Shown in pieces: positions 35,989 through 45,256 of a DNA stretch of 64,000 nt. How positions within the stretch are numbered: the stretch's first letter is position 1; the number at the start of each line of letters is the position of its first letter. The notes under the pieces are model-generated. The model worked only from the letters and a program-made list of their open reading frames with translations. It was not told the DNA's origin and searched no databases. Source of the stretch: Clostridium ljungdahlii DSM 13528 (lineage in GTDB: Bacteria; Bacillota; Clostridia; Clostridiales; Clostridiaceae); the NCBI RefSeq assembly GCF_000143685.1, contig NC_014328.1:2418001-2482000 (forward strand), read 5' to 3'. The position numbers and the translations under genes are program-made.

Positions 35989-36011
35989 TAAAAAAGAACC
36001 AATAGGGTTCT
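35989..36011 (-). terminator. First leader terminator after riboswitch 6
   Basis: AGAACC/GGTTCT stem with a 5-base loop then T6 on the minus strand. Confidence 0.75.
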
Positions 36012-36092
36012 CTCATGTCAATATAACCGTTTACTTTTAATTATAAACAGCTTAAAATAGTAACATCTTTCCCTCCGAAAGAATTAACATCA

Positions 36093-36252
36093 TATCAGGC
36101 AGGCTTCCTGGCTCAGATTCATCTTACTCCCCCTGTCTTCCCGGATATAAATTCCAGTGACATAATTAGGGTTTCATCCTCCATACAGTAACGGTGGGCT
36201 GCAGTGCTTTTTACACTTTTCCTTTTAACTGCTTAAAAAACAGCACCTAATA
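36093..36252 (-). promoter_or_regulatory. Cobalamin riboswitch 6
   Basis: P1 TATTAGG/CCTGATA, loop 5 GTCACTGG, CAGCCCACCGTTACTGT core and B12 box GAGCCAGGAAGCCTGCC. A GGAGG-loop hairpin, a possible 4-codon ORF (36052-36066) and two terminators follow. Its first cistron is now the pseudogene, so it effectively drives 32558-35038. Confidence 0.95.
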
Positions 36253-36284
36253 CTAAATATTAAATTTTTATTACCTTTATGTTA

Positions 36285-36313
36285 AGTATAAGACATATAT
36301 TTTCCAAAGTCAA
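36285..36313 (-). promoter_or_regulatory. Promoter of cobalamin riboswitch 6
   Basis: Minus strand TTGACT (36313-36308), 17 bases, TATACT (36290-36285). Confidence 0.75.
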
Positions 36314-36443
36314 CATAATTTTCTTTTGCTAATTTTATCTTTATGATTGAATTGTGATAATGTCTTAGTATACCGCATTTGATTATGTCCCAAATATAGA
36401 ACTAAATATGAATTTTCATATTTAATACATATTTTAAAAATAG

Positions 36444-36770
36444 TTAGCATTCTCCATAGTCTTCAGTAAAATATAAAAGTCCTATTTTTCTGACTTTATA
36501 ATTGCTTATTAAATTTCCTGTTGCTTTGTCATACAAATTATAACCAACAATAGTGTAAATCACAGCATTTTCTTTATCAAGAATGTTCTTATCCATATTA
36601 TACTGTCCTTTGTTGACATGTACAGTTCCTTTAAATGCTCCCACTGAATATCCACTCACAAAAATATATGTTCTAATAGATATGGAAGGGGTTATGTGAC
36701 TTATAATAAATCCCCCAATAATTATTATGAAAGAAGATAAAATTACAATACCTTTTCTCGAAAATTTCAT
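36444..36770 (-). CDS. Small single-pass membrane protein, copy 1
   Basis: 108 residues: Lys/Arg-rich start, one transmembrane helix (about residues 8-26), then about 80 extracytoplasmic residues with IRTYIFVSGYSVGAFKGTV and a Cys as the last residue. GGAGGAGG ribosome site. No family recognised. A near-identical copy is at 41143-41469 and a broken one at 48598-48716. It always follows the about 100-residue membrane protein gene at the end of a giant surface-protein unit. Confidence 0.7.
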   Translation of the reverse strand: MKFSRKGIVILSSFIIIIGGFIISHITPSISIRTYIFVSGYSVGAFKGTVHVNKGQYNMDKNILDKENAVIYTIVGYNLYDKATGNLISNYKVRKIGLLYFTEDYGEC

Positions 36771-36895
36771 TTTCCTCCTCCTTATTACACTTTATAATAA
36801 ACTGTTACAACAATAGGAACTTCTTTTAGAAGTTCCCCGTCTAATACACGATAAAGCTAAACTAATTACATAACAGTATAGTTTATTTTCTTCAT

Positions 36896-37207
36896 TTATC
36901 CACCACCAGTACCGGCAATATTAATATACCAATATGGTATCTTTTTTGAGTATTTATATTTTTTAACAACACTATATGAATCTGGACCAATGCCTGGGTT
37001 TTTACAAAAATATAAAGTTCCATACTGTTGGTCAGGAATTGGTCTTTTACAAACTTCTGTTTCAAATGCTTTAATAAAATACCCTCTAAAAAACAAATCT
37101 GTTCTTATAGCTCTTTCAATTGTGGAATGAGTAAAAATATCAACTCCAATATATCCTACCATGATAATAATACATATTAATATTATTTTAATGGATCTAC
37201 GTTTCAA
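36896..37207 (-). CDS. Small single-pass membrane protein, copy 1 (TTG start)
   Basis: Best start is TTG at 37207, 6 bases after GGAGGG; an ATG at 37222 overlaps the ribosome site. 103 residues: KRRSIKII, one helix (about residues 6-22), then an outside domain with TDLFFRGYFIKAFET, a Cys pair region (VCKRPIPDQQYGTLYFCKNPG) and an unusual IAGTGGG tail. The two Cys could form a disulfide. The paralogue is 41534-41839. Function unknown; it travels with the giant surface proteins. Confidence 0.65.
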   Translation of the reverse strand: MKRRSIKIILICIIIMVGYIGVDIFTHSTIERAIRTDLFFRGYFIKAFETEVCKRPIPDQQYGTLYFCKNPGIGPDSYSVVKKYKYSKKIPYWYINIAGTGGG

Positions 37208-37317
37208 TTTTATCCCTCCTTTCATATTGAAAATTCCTATATCCAATAATAGCATTTTATTTATTTGTAAATAGCTCATTAATTTAATAAAATCAAACAA
37301 CTCATATCTTTAATTTA

Positions 37318-37350
37318 TGGGTTTTGCCAATATCTCCAGCAAAACCCATC
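37318..37350 (-). terminator. Terminator of the 1043-residue surface-protein gene
   Basis: ATGGGTTTTGC/GCAAAACCCAT stem with a loop of about 10 bases. An identical copy lies at about 41950-41982. Confidence 0.6.
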
Positions 37351-37361
37351 TTAAAAGTCTT

Positions 37362-40300
37362 TTATTTATTTGACTGGACAGGTATGTCTATAATATCTGA
37401 AAGTGGATTCATATTTTCAAGGCTGTCCCATATAAATGCCTTCAATTTATATATTCCCTCTTCTGGAAGTTTCATAATACCTGTTAAAATAGATGAATCT
37501 CCATTTTTTATTGTCTGCTTTCCGCATACATAGTTGATGAATTTACCGCCCTCATCATATAGTGCTACTATAAGTGATTCATCCTGGTCTTTACCGGAAT
37601 TATTTTCTGCCTTTACAGATACTTTTGCATCCTCACCTAATTTAAACGAACTATCCATTGTAAGGTTAGTTATCTGTATTGGTTTTGATGTGTTTGTTAC
37701 TGTAACTATGCACTGTGCCTTTGCATCTTTATTATCTTCAGACACTGCCGTTATTACTGCTGTTCCTGACTTTACTGCTGTTACCTTCCCGTTCTCATCT
37801 ACTGATGCTATAGTTTTATCACTGCTTGACCAGTCTACCTTTTTATTCGCTGCATTATCCGGTGCTACAGCTGCTGTAAGCTGCAGTGCATCTCCTTCTG
37901 TCACACTTGCACTTGTCTTGTCAAGGCTCACGCCTGTTACACTTACTGTTTGTGATGGTGATACCTTTTTCTCTGCTGCAGTTAACTTGTCCACTGTTTC
38001 CTGCTTCATGGATGATTTTTGTGCATCACTTAAGGCATCATACAATTTCTCTGCTGCATCAACTTTGTCTTTATCAGCTGAAGTAAGCTTGTCTGCATCT
38101 GGCAGTGCTGCTATGGCGCTATTTACAGGCACTGTGGAATTCTTCACATCTGTACAATCAAATATTGAGTTTCTTCCTTCATATGCCCTTACAAGAGAAT
38201 CTAACCCTCTGCACATTTGTGTTGGCTCATAAGATGATTTATCAAAAGTTGTAGTACCATCTTTAATATTGTAAAACTCTAATGCACCGTCCAAAATACT
38301 ATTGCCATTTTTTATATATTTACTGTCAAATATATTACTTTTCGTCATTCCAAGAGTCATATACACCTGGGCATTGGTCCATGGATTATTGTAATCACCT
38401 GACATACCTCCCCAAAATGATCCCTTGTAAGTTTGTGCATTTGAAAATTGAGCAAATACTTGATCCATAGCTTTCGTTACATCACTATATCCTTCTTTTC
38501 CATAATAACTTGCTATTGGTTGAAAAGTCATAAGCCACATATCAGGAACAGCATTAGAAAGTACCTCAGAACCATCTGCACCTTTATTGCCTAACGCACT
38601 TTTTGCCCATTCATGAATTAATGCTTCTTTATCAATTCTATTACCACTGCTTGGTATAGCATAATTATAGGAATTTAATCCAAGCAGAGCATATTGACTA
38701 GAAAAAGTTTGGTTCGATGTTGAAAGATAATCCTGGTTTGAAATAATATCTATTAAATCATAAGCTTCTATATCTCTTGGATCATACCCTATGGCAGTAA
38801 TAGCTAAAACCAGCTTATCCCATTCTGTCATCTTTACATCTCTAGGGGTCACTCCTGCTTCCTTCATTTTCTTTAAACCATCCTGCACACTTTTAAACCA
38901 GTCATCATAAAATCCTGCTCTTACACCACTATATCCAGAACGAGCAGAAGAAAATACTTCCCATACATAATCATTCAATTCAACAGAGCCCTCTGTGGCA
39001 CCATCTTTTCCATCAGTACTTGTTTTATCTCCACTCCAGGTAAATTCTGGTACAGCACTCTGTCCAACTCCTAGCTTACTATAAAGTATATCTTCTGCTT
39101 TTTTTGCATTTTCTACCTGCTCCTTTTGTTTATCTTCAGAAACTGTTGTAACTCCATTACCATTAAAATTTGGAGTATTAAATGTAACATTGCCTATTTT
39201 AAATTTATATTTCTTATTGTCATCATAGGTAATCTGAAGATGATTTTTTAATACATCTGAAGTTAAATCCACTGTATTTCCATTAACAGGGACATAATTC
39301 ATTGTTACATTATTTCCTGTAAAACCCGGAAAGTTTATTTTCCCATCTAAAGTTACTTTCACATTATCTGAAGCAATACTGTCTTGATCTGAACAGGTAA
39401 GAGAAGTTGTATAATCTGCTGTTAAATCTGCTGTCCCATCTGAATTTACAGTTTTATCCTTTATATTGATATTTACATCTACAGGCATATCTGTAGCAAT
39501 TGTTATTGGTTCTGGAGGCGTCTGATTCGGCTTCAAGTATGGATAACCATCATTTGTATCTGATTTTATATCCCATACCTTATCAAAATCCCATCCAGCA
39601 TATGTAGCCTGCTGTTTCATTTCATCTGTAGATTTTGCATTACCACCGTAAGTATCTTTTGTAGCTTTAACAATATCTTTATCATAATAACTGCTTGGAA
39701 AGTATGCTTGTTTTTTATTTGCAATTCCTCTTACTCCACATGCTGCCATTTTGCCAGCTGCATAACAATTCTTAATTACTTCTTTGTCATTTGGAGACAT
39801 TACTGAATAGGCTATTCCAGCTACAAATTGTAATTGGTTTGCATCTGTTTGACCTTCAATTTCAAGTCTACTGTAACAGTTTTCCACAATACAATTATCA
39901 CAAGTCTCATTCTTTGTTATGCATGTTACAATTCCTCCAATGTAAAAACCTGATCCATCTGCTGGCATATTGCTACTGGTAGTTACAATTCCATCAACAC
40001 TACATAGACTTATTACTCCTGTACTTTCATTTGCAATAGACCCATAGTAACGTGTTTCTCCAGGACTATCTGATAACCCATTAGCGTTGGATACATTCAT
40101 ATTCATATGTAAATTAGTTATAATTCCATAACTACCTAATTTACAAACAAGTCCTGTTAATGGATCATTATAGTTTTTAATACTGTGACCTTGTCCATTA
40201 AAATAGCCTTGAAAAGTTCCTGTAGTAGGAGTTAATTGTGTATCATTCGTAATTGTTATATCAGAATTTAAAACAACTTTTTTATTTCCATAATCTATTC

Positions 40301-40493
40301 CCTTATTTAGATCTGTTCTGAATTTATTAATATCACCTACTGAATTAATAACATATTCACCATTTCCATCAGTAGTAAGTGATGGACTTGCTTCTTCCGC
40401 CAGTACTGGTAAAGAAGAAAAGGTACTAAACATAAAACAAATTATAGCCAAAATACTTAAAAATTTCCCAAGAGTATTTTTCTTTTTTATCAT
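37362..40493 (-). CDS. Giant secreted protein: GLUG-like beta-helix, type-II toroid, Big_2
   Basis: A 1043-residue protein. Signal about 1-32; GLUG-like beta-helix about 35-325 (GIITNLHMNMNVSNANG, GFYIGGIVT, NCYSRLEIEG, NCYAAGKMA, ending DGYPYLKP); beta domain about 335-450; type-II toroid about 455-820 (DVKMTEWDKLVLAITAIGYD, PDMWLMTFQPIASYYG, SFWGGM, WTNAQVYMTLGM); FIVAR-like piece; Big_2; shared C-terminal domain. Driven by riboswitch 7. Its last about 330 residues are practically identical at DNA level to those of 41994-45143, implying recent duplication or gene conversion. Confidence 0.85.
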   Translation of the reverse strand: MIKKKNTLGKFLSILAIICFMFSTFSSLPVLAEEASPSLTTDGNGEYVINSVGDINKFRTDLNKGIDYGNKKVVLNSDITITNDTQLTPTTGTFQGYFNGQGHSIKNYNDPLTGLVCKLGSYGIITNLHMNMNVSNANGLSDSPGETRYYGSIANESTGVISLCSVDGIVTTSSNMPADGSGFYIGGIVTCITKNETCDNCIVENCYSRLEIEGQTDANQLQFVAGIAYSVMSPNDKEVIKNCYAAGKMAACGVRGIANKKQAYFPSSYYDKDIVKATKDTYGGNAKSTDEMKQQATYAGWDFDKVWDIKSDTNDGYPYLKPNQTPPEPITIATDMPVDVNINIKDKTVNSDGTADLTADYTTSLTCSDQDSIASDNVKVTLDGKINFPGFTGNNVTMNYVPVNGNTVDLTSDVLKNHLQITYDDNKKYKFKIGNVTFNTPNFNGNGVTTVSEDKQKEQVENAKKAEDILYSKLGVGQSAVPEFTWSGDKTSTDGKDGATEGSVELNDYVWEVFSSARSGYSGVRAGFYDDWFKSVQDGLKKMKEAGVTPRDVKMTEWDKLVLAITAIGYDPRDIEAYDLIDIISNQDYLSTSNQTFSSQYALLGLNSYNYAIPSSGNRIDKEALIHEWAKSALGNKGADGSEVLSNAVPDMWLMTFQPIASYYGKEGYSDVTKAMDQVFAQFSNAQTYKGSFWGGMSGDYNNPWTNAQVYMTLGMTKSNIFDSKYIKNGNSILDGALEFYNIKDGTTTFDKSSYEPTQMCRGLDSLVRAYEGRNSIFDCTDVKNSTVPVNSAIAALPDADKLTSADKDKVDAAEKLYDALSDAQKSSMKQETVDKLTAAEKKVSPSQTVSVTGVSLDKTSASVTEGDALQLTAAVAPDNAANKKVDWSSSDKTIASVDENGKVTAVKSGTAVITAVSEDNKDAKAQCIVTVTNTSKPIQITNLTMDSSFKLGEDAKVSVKAENNSGKDQDESLIVALYDEGGKFINYVCGKQTIKNGDSSILTGIMKLPEEGIYKLKAFIWDSLENMNPLSDIIDIPVQSNK

Positions 40494-40555
40494 CTAATTT
40501 TATCCTCCATTTTTAGCAATCTGATGCTATTTATTTTTAGACTTTACCCTGCACA

Positions 40556-40565
40556 TCACCTCCTT
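40556..40565 (-). promoter_or_regulatory. Strong Shine-Dalgarno-like site in a hairpin loop
   Basis: AAGGAGGTGA lies between TTTACCC and GGGTAAA, which can pair and put the site in a loop. It is about 63 bases upstream of the surface-protein start and is not needed for it. Confidence 0.4.
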
Positions 40566-40616
40566 GAAAGGGTAAAATTACAATATGCTTGCCTACTTTT
40601 TATAATGCTTAATATA

Positions 40617-40643
40617 ACAAAAGAGACCCCTTTCGAAGGTCTC
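40617..40643 (-). terminator. Second leader terminator after riboswitch 7
   Basis: GAGACC/GGTCTC stem with TTTT on the minus strand. Confidence 0.7.
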
Positions 40644-40686
40644 CATTTACCAATACAAATTCATATTATTTTACTGCATAAAACAA

Positions 40687-40709
40687 ATAAAAAGAACCAC
40701 AAGGGTTCT
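40687..40709 (-). terminator. First leader terminator after riboswitch 7
   Basis: AGAACC/GGTTCT stem with a 5-base loop then TTTTT on the minus strand. Confidence 0.75.
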
Positions 40710-40791
40710 CTCATGTCAATATAACCGTTTACTTTTAATTATAAACAGCTTAAATATAGTAACATCTTTCCCTCCGAAAGAATTAACATCA

Positions 40792-40952
40792 TATCAGGCA
40801 GGCTTCCTGGCTCAGATTCATCTTACTTCCCTGTCTTCCCGGATATAAAAATCCAGTGACATAATTAGGGTTTCATCCTCTATACAGTAACGGTGGGCTG
40901 CAGTGCTTTTTACACTTTTCCTTTTAACTGTCACGTTTGACAGCACCTAATA
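40792..40952 (-). promoter_or_regulatory. Cobalamin riboswitch 7
   Basis: P1 TATTAGG/CCTGATA, loop 5 GTCACTGG, B12 box GAGCCAGGAAGCCTGCC. A GGAGG-loop hairpin and a possible 8-codon ORF (40739-40765, MLLYLSCL) follow, then two terminators and 37362-40493 with its two small membrane genes. Confidence 0.95.
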
Positions 40953-40984
40953 CTAAATATTAAATTTTTATTATCTTTATATTA

Positions 40985-41013
40985 AGGTTAGTACATAATT
41001 TTTCAAAAGTCAA
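40985..41013 (-). promoter_or_regulatory. Promoter of cobalamin riboswitch 7
   Basis: Minus strand TTGACT (41013-41008), 17 bases, TAACCT (40990-40985). Confidence 0.65.
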
Positions 41014-41142
41014 CATTATTTTCATTAATATAAAGATATTTCTGGACGAAAGATGATAATGTCTTAGTATACCGCATTTGATTATGTCCCAAATATAGAA
41101 CTAAATATGAATTTTCATATTTAATACATATTTTAAAAATAG

Positions 41143-41469
41143 TTAGCATTCTCCATAGTCTTCAGTAAAATATAAAAGTCCCATTTTTCTGACTTTATAA
41201 TTGCTTATTACATTTCCTGTTGCTTTATCATACAAATCGTAACCAACAATAGTGTAAATCATAGCATTTTCTTTATCAAGAATATTCTTATCCATATTAT
41301 ACTGTCCTTTGTTGACATGTACGGTTACTTTAAATGCTCCCGCTGGATATCCGCTCACAAAAATATATGTTCTAATAGACATCGAAGGGGTTATGTGACT
41401 TATAATAAATCCCCCAATAATTATTATAAAAGAAGATAAAATTACAATACCTTTTCTCGAAAGTTTCAT
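41143..41469 (-). CDS. Small single-pass membrane protein, copy 2
   Basis: 108 residues, nearly identical to 36444-36770 (differences include SV to PA and GT to VT in the central GYPAGAFKVTV stretch). One helix near the N-terminus, C-terminal Cys. It ends the riboswitch-8 unit. The conserved noncoding stretch that follows is also shared by both copies. Function unknown. Confidence 0.7.
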   Translation of the reverse strand: MKLSRKGIVILSSFIIIIGGFIISHITPSMSIRTYIFVSGYPAGAFKVTVHVNKGQYNMDKNILDKENAMIYTIVGYDLYDKATGNVISNYKVRKMGLLYFTEDYGEC

Positions 41470-41533
41470 TCTTCTCCTCCTTATTACAACTTATAATAAA
41501 GTTTATACAGAATATAAAGTTTATTTTCTTCAT

Positions 41534-41839
41534 TTATCCACCGCCCCCAGCATAAATATACCAATAGTCAATCTTTTTTGAATACTTATGTTTCTTAGCA
41601 ACACTATATGAATCTAAACCAATGCTTGGATTTTTACAAAAATATAAAGTCCCATATTGTTGGTCAGGAATTGGTCTTTTACAAACATCTGTTTCAAATG
41701 CTTTAATAAAATACCCTCTAAAAAACAAATCTGTTCTTATAGCTCTTTCAATTGTGGAATGAGTAAAAATATCAACTCCAATATATCCTACCATGATAAT
41801 AATACATATTAATATTATTTTAATGGATCTACGTTTCAA
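41534..41839 (-). CDS. Small single-pass membrane protein, copy 2 (TTG start)
   Basis: 101 residues from the TTG at 41839, paralogue of 36896-37207. The first about 65 residues are almost unchanged, while the tail has diverged and lost two residues (ends YAGGGG). Two Cys (VCKRPIPDQQ, YFCKNP) are kept. The divergence towards the C-terminus contrasts with the near-identical upstream DNA. Confidence 0.65.
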   Translation of the reverse strand: MKRRSIKIILICIIIMVGYIGVDIFTHSTIERAIRTDLFFRGYFIKAFETDVCKRPIPDQQYGTLYFCKNPSIGLDSYSVAKKHKYSKKIDYWYIYAGGGG

Positions 41840-41949
41840 TTTTATCCCTCCTTTCATATTGAAAATTCCTATATCCAATAATAGCATTTTATTTATTTGT
41901 AAATAGCTCATTAATTTAATAAAATCAAACAACTCATATCTTTAATTTA

Positions 41950-41982
41950 TGGGTTTTGCCAATATCTCCAGCAAAACCCATC
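41950..41982 (-). terminator. Terminator of the 1049-residue surface-protein gene
   Basis: Copy of the hairpin at 37318-37350, with 11-bp arms ATGGGTTTTGC/GCAAAACCCAT. Confidence 0.6.
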
Positions 41983-41993
41983 TTAAAAGTTTT

Positions 41994-44900
41994 TTATTTA
42001 TTTGACTGGACAGGTATGTCTATAATATCTGAAAGTGGATTCATATTTTCAAGGCTGTCCCATATAAATGCCTTCAATTTATATATTCCCTCTTCTGGAA
42101 GTTTCATAATACCTGTTAAAATAGATGAATCTCCATTTTTTATTGTCTGCTTTCCGCATACATAGTTGATGAATTTACCGCCCTCATCATATAGTGCTAC
42201 TATAAGTGATTCATCCTGGTCTTTACCGGAATTATTTTCTGCCTTTACAGATACTTTTGCATCCTCACCTAATTTAAACGAACTATCCATTGTAAGGTTA
42301 GTTATCTGTATTGGTTTTGATGTGTTTGTTACTGTAACTATGCACTGTGCCTTTGCATCTTTATTATCTTCAGACACTGCCGTTATTACTGCTGTTCCTG
42401 ACTTTACTGCTGTTACCTTCCCGTTCTCATCTACTGATGCTATAGTTTTATCACTGCTTGACCAGTCTACCTTTTTATTCGCTGCATTATCCGGTGCTAC
42501 AGCTGCTGTAAGCTGCAGTGCATCTCCTTCTGTCACACTTGCACTCGTCTTGTCTAATGTCACTCCCGTTACATTTACCGTTTGTGATGGTGATACCTTT
42601 TTCTCTGCTGCAGTTAACTTGTCCACTGTTTCCTGCTTCATGGATGATTTTTGTGCATCACTTAAGGCATCATACAATTTCTCTACTGCATCAACCTTGT
42701 CTTTATCGGCTGAAGTAAGCTTATCTACATCCAGTGCTGCTATGTCGTTATTTACAGGCACTGTAGAATTCTTCACATCTGTACAGTCAAATATTGAGTT
42801 TCTACCTTCATAATCCCTTACAAGAGAATCTATGCCCCTGCATATCTGCACTGGATCATATTTTAAATTGTCATATTGGGTAGTTTTATTTTTGCCATCA
42901 AATCCTTCAAGTATAGCATTAAATATGGTATTGCCATCTTTTATAAATTTCTTGTCAAAAACATTGGCATGTGCCATTCCAAGTGTCATATATACCTGGG
43001 CATTGGTCCACGGGTTATTTAAATCAATATCGCCATCACTTGTATGACCACCCCAGAAAGAACCAGTATAAGCCTGAGAATTTGAAAATTGATCAAATAC
43101 ATGATCCATGGCCTGTTTTACATCGTAATACTTGTCTCCTTCTTTTGCATTTGCATTATAATACGCTGCAATTTCTTGTAACATCATAGTCCACATATCA
43201 GGTGAAGCATTTGCTGCTACTTGAGACCCATCAGCACCTGTTTCTTTGTAAACATTCTTAGCACCATCATGTGTACTCTCTTCCATATAATTTCTGTCAA
43301 TATGATTTCCATCATTTAGCACATGATCAATATAATTATAAGAAGTTAATGCATAATCTGCATATGTTCCTGCAAACATCTGAACTGATGAATTTAAATA
43401 ATTTTTATTTGAAATTATATCTATTAAATTATAAGCTTTTATATCCCTGGGGTCATATCCTATAGATGTAATTGCCAGAACCAGTTTTTCCCATTCTGTC
43501 ATTTTTACATCTTGATCTCCAATTTTTGCATTTTTCATCCTCTGGAGTTCATCCTGTATGCCCTTAAACCAATCGTCATAGTAACCACTTCTTATACCTG
43601 TGTATCCAGATCGGGCTGATGAAAATACATCCCAATCATCATCATTTAGTAAAATAGTACCTTCCTTTCCAGGAGCATCAGCTTTATCTCCCTCCCACTG
43701 AAATACAGGCACAGCTTTTTCCTGTCCAACACCAAATTTGCTGTAAATTATATTTTCTACTTCCTTTGCATCTTCAACCTGCTGCTTTTCTTCATCCTGT
43801 GTAGGTGCTGCCGCACTATTGTCAAGAAGTTTTGCAGTTGAGGGAAGTACTTTACCAAGTAGAAACTGGTAATCTTCATTTTGATCATAGTTTATCTTAA
43901 TCTTGCTTGAATCAATTGTTAGGGGTACATTTCCTATAGTTGGTGCATTAAAAAATACACCTCCATCACAAGTAGCACTAACATTATACTTGCTTATTAA
44001 ATCTTTATCTTTATCAGATTCTGGAATCACTTTAAAAGTTGCTTCTGCTTTAAGGCAGTCATCTGTAGTCTTAAAAGGTTCAGTTCCAGGTACAAAGATT
44101 CTGTCTTTAGCTGTTGCCTGCACATCTACTACTACCTTTGCTGCTATCTTAGTTGAACTATCCGGATTTAGATATGGATAGCCATCATTTACAGAAGAAT
44201 CTATCTTCCAGGTCTTATCAAAATCAAATCCAAGCTTGGTGTAGCTGTCTTTATCTTTCATTTGTGCAGTGGTATATCCCACAGGTTTTCCCATAAAAGA
44301 AGTACTTGAAAATCCCAGTATATCACTATCATATGCACAGGTAGTTACATCAGTTTCGCTACTTGTATCGATTGGTTGACGAGATACTTTTTTTTCATTT
44401 TCCAGGAATTTACCATAAAAATAGCAATTTTTGATTTCTGAGCCAGGTGTAACACAAATTCCTGCAATATTTGGTAAAAATGAAGACTTAGTATCAAAAG
44501 TAACATTACTACAGCAGTTATCTGTATATCCATTTATTAGATTCCAGTTATCATCAGAACATGCACTATTACCAACTATTCCTGCTAAAGTTGAAAATCT
44601 GCCAGCATCAACTTCAATACTTCCTGTGCTGCAGCAGTGGGTAATTGTACCACAACATTCATTTGCAATTACTCCATAAAATACATCATCGTTGTCATCT
44701 AAAATTATTTTACTTCTATCTTTTATGTCTACATTAGCATCAACTTTAACATTCTCCACAATTCCATCTTTCCATACAATTCCAAACAAGCCTGAAGCTG
44801 CATCCGTATAACCACTTATAGTATGAAACTTTCCATCAAAAGTACCATCAAAACTTTTATTGTGAGAGGTAAGAGATTTTAAAGGAACATTTGATTTACT

Positions 44901-45143
44901 TATATCAATATCCTGTGTCAAAACAACTTTTTTGCCTAAATAGTCTATGCCCTTATCGATATCTCCCCTGAGTTTGTTTAGGTCATCTACTGAACTTACA
45001 GTGTAATTTCCATCTGAGCCCTGGTTTAAAGATGGCGTTGACGCCGTTGGTGATGCACCTGCTCTAGCAGTATAAGGTGCAAATGTCATTAAAGTAAACA
45101 TAAGCATCATAACAAGGCTAATCTTTTTCCATAATTTTTTCAC
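41994..45143 (-). CDS. Giant secreted protein: GLUG-like beta-helix, type-II toroid, Big_2
   Basis: A 1049-residue protein with a GTG start at 45143 behind AGAGGAGA. Signal about 1-29; Cys-rich GLUG-like beta-helix about 35-330 (IVENVKVDANVDI, GTITHCCSTGSIEV, LAGIVGNSACSDD, KNCYFYGKFL); beta domain about 335-460; type-II toroid about 460-825 (EWEKLVLAITSIGYDPRD, PDMWTMMLQEIAAYYN, SFWGGH, WTNAQVYMTLGMAHAN); FIVAR-like; Big_2; shared C-terminal domain. It is the second gene of the riboswitch-8 unit after the small DUF4430 protein, which could supply its beta module in trans. Confidence 0.85.
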   Translation of the reverse strand: MKKLWKKISLVMMLMFTLMTFAPYTARAGASPTASTPSLNQGSDGNYTVSSVDDLNKLRGDIDKGIDYLGKKVVLTQDIDISKSNVPLKSLTSHNKSFDGTFDGKFHTISGYTDAASGLFGIVWKDGIVENVKVDANVDIKDRSKIILDDNDDVFYGVIANECCGTITHCCSTGSIEVDAGRFSTLAGIVGNSACSDDNWNLINGYTDNCCSNVTFDTKSSFLPNIAGICVTPGSEIKNCYFYGKFLENEKKVSRQPIDTSSETDVTTCAYDSDILGFSSTSFMGKPVGYTTAQMKDKDSYTKLGFDFDKTWKIDSSVNDGYPYLNPDSSTKIAAKVVVDVQATAKDRIFVPGTEPFKTTDDCLKAEATFKVIPESDKDKDLISKYNVSATCDGGVFFNAPTIGNVPLTIDSSKIKINYDQNEDYQFLLGKVLPSTAKLLDNSAAAPTQDEEKQQVEDAKEVENIIYSKFGVGQEKAVPVFQWEGDKADAPGKEGTILLNDDDWDVFSSARSGYTGIRSGYYDDWFKGIQDELQRMKNAKIGDQDVKMTEWEKLVLAITSIGYDPRDIKAYNLIDIISNKNYLNSSVQMFAGTYADYALTSYNYIDHVLNDGNHIDRNYMEESTHDGAKNVYKETGADGSQVAANASPDMWTMMLQEIAAYYNANAKEGDKYYDVKQAMDHVFDQFSNSQAYTGSFWGGHTSDGDIDLNNPWTNAQVYMTLGMAHANVFDKKFIKDGNTIFNAILEGFDGKNKTTQYDNLKYDPVQICRGIDSLVRDYEGRNSIFDCTDVKNSTVPVNNDIAALDVDKLTSADKDKVDAVEKLYDALSDAQKSSMKQETVDKLTAAEKKVSPSQTVNVTGVTLDKTSASVTEGDALQLTAAVAPDNAANKKVDWSSSDKTIASVDENGKVTAVKSGTAVITAVSEDNKDAKAQCIVTVTNTSKPIQITNLTMDSSFKLGEDAKVSVKAENNSGKDQDESLIVALYDEGGKFINYVCGKQTIKNGDSSILTGIMKLPEEGIYKLKAFIWDSLENMNPLSDIIDIPVQSNK

Positions 45144-45182
45144 TTTGTTCTCCTCTCTAATTTTTATAAAACTATATAAGAA

Positions 45183-45215
45183 ATACCGGGTTAAAAATAC
45201 ATCTTAGCCCGGTAT
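45183..45215 (-). terminator. Intercistronic hairpin after the secreted DUF4430 gene
   Basis: 8-bp perfect arms ATACCGGG/CCCGGTAT plus extra TAA/TTA pairs, followed by a T-rich stretch on the minus strand. Probably a partial terminator that makes the small DUF4430 protein more abundant than the giant partner. Confidence 0.6.
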
Positions 45216-45256
45216 CAATCTAAAACATTTACTTAATCAATAGGGAAAATCCGCTT

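Noticed and set aside
21223..45143. Sortase (LPXTG) or SLH anchoring of the giant proteins
   Set aside because: The C-termini end in DIPVQSNK-type sequence without LPXTG, hydrophobic tail or SLH motifs.
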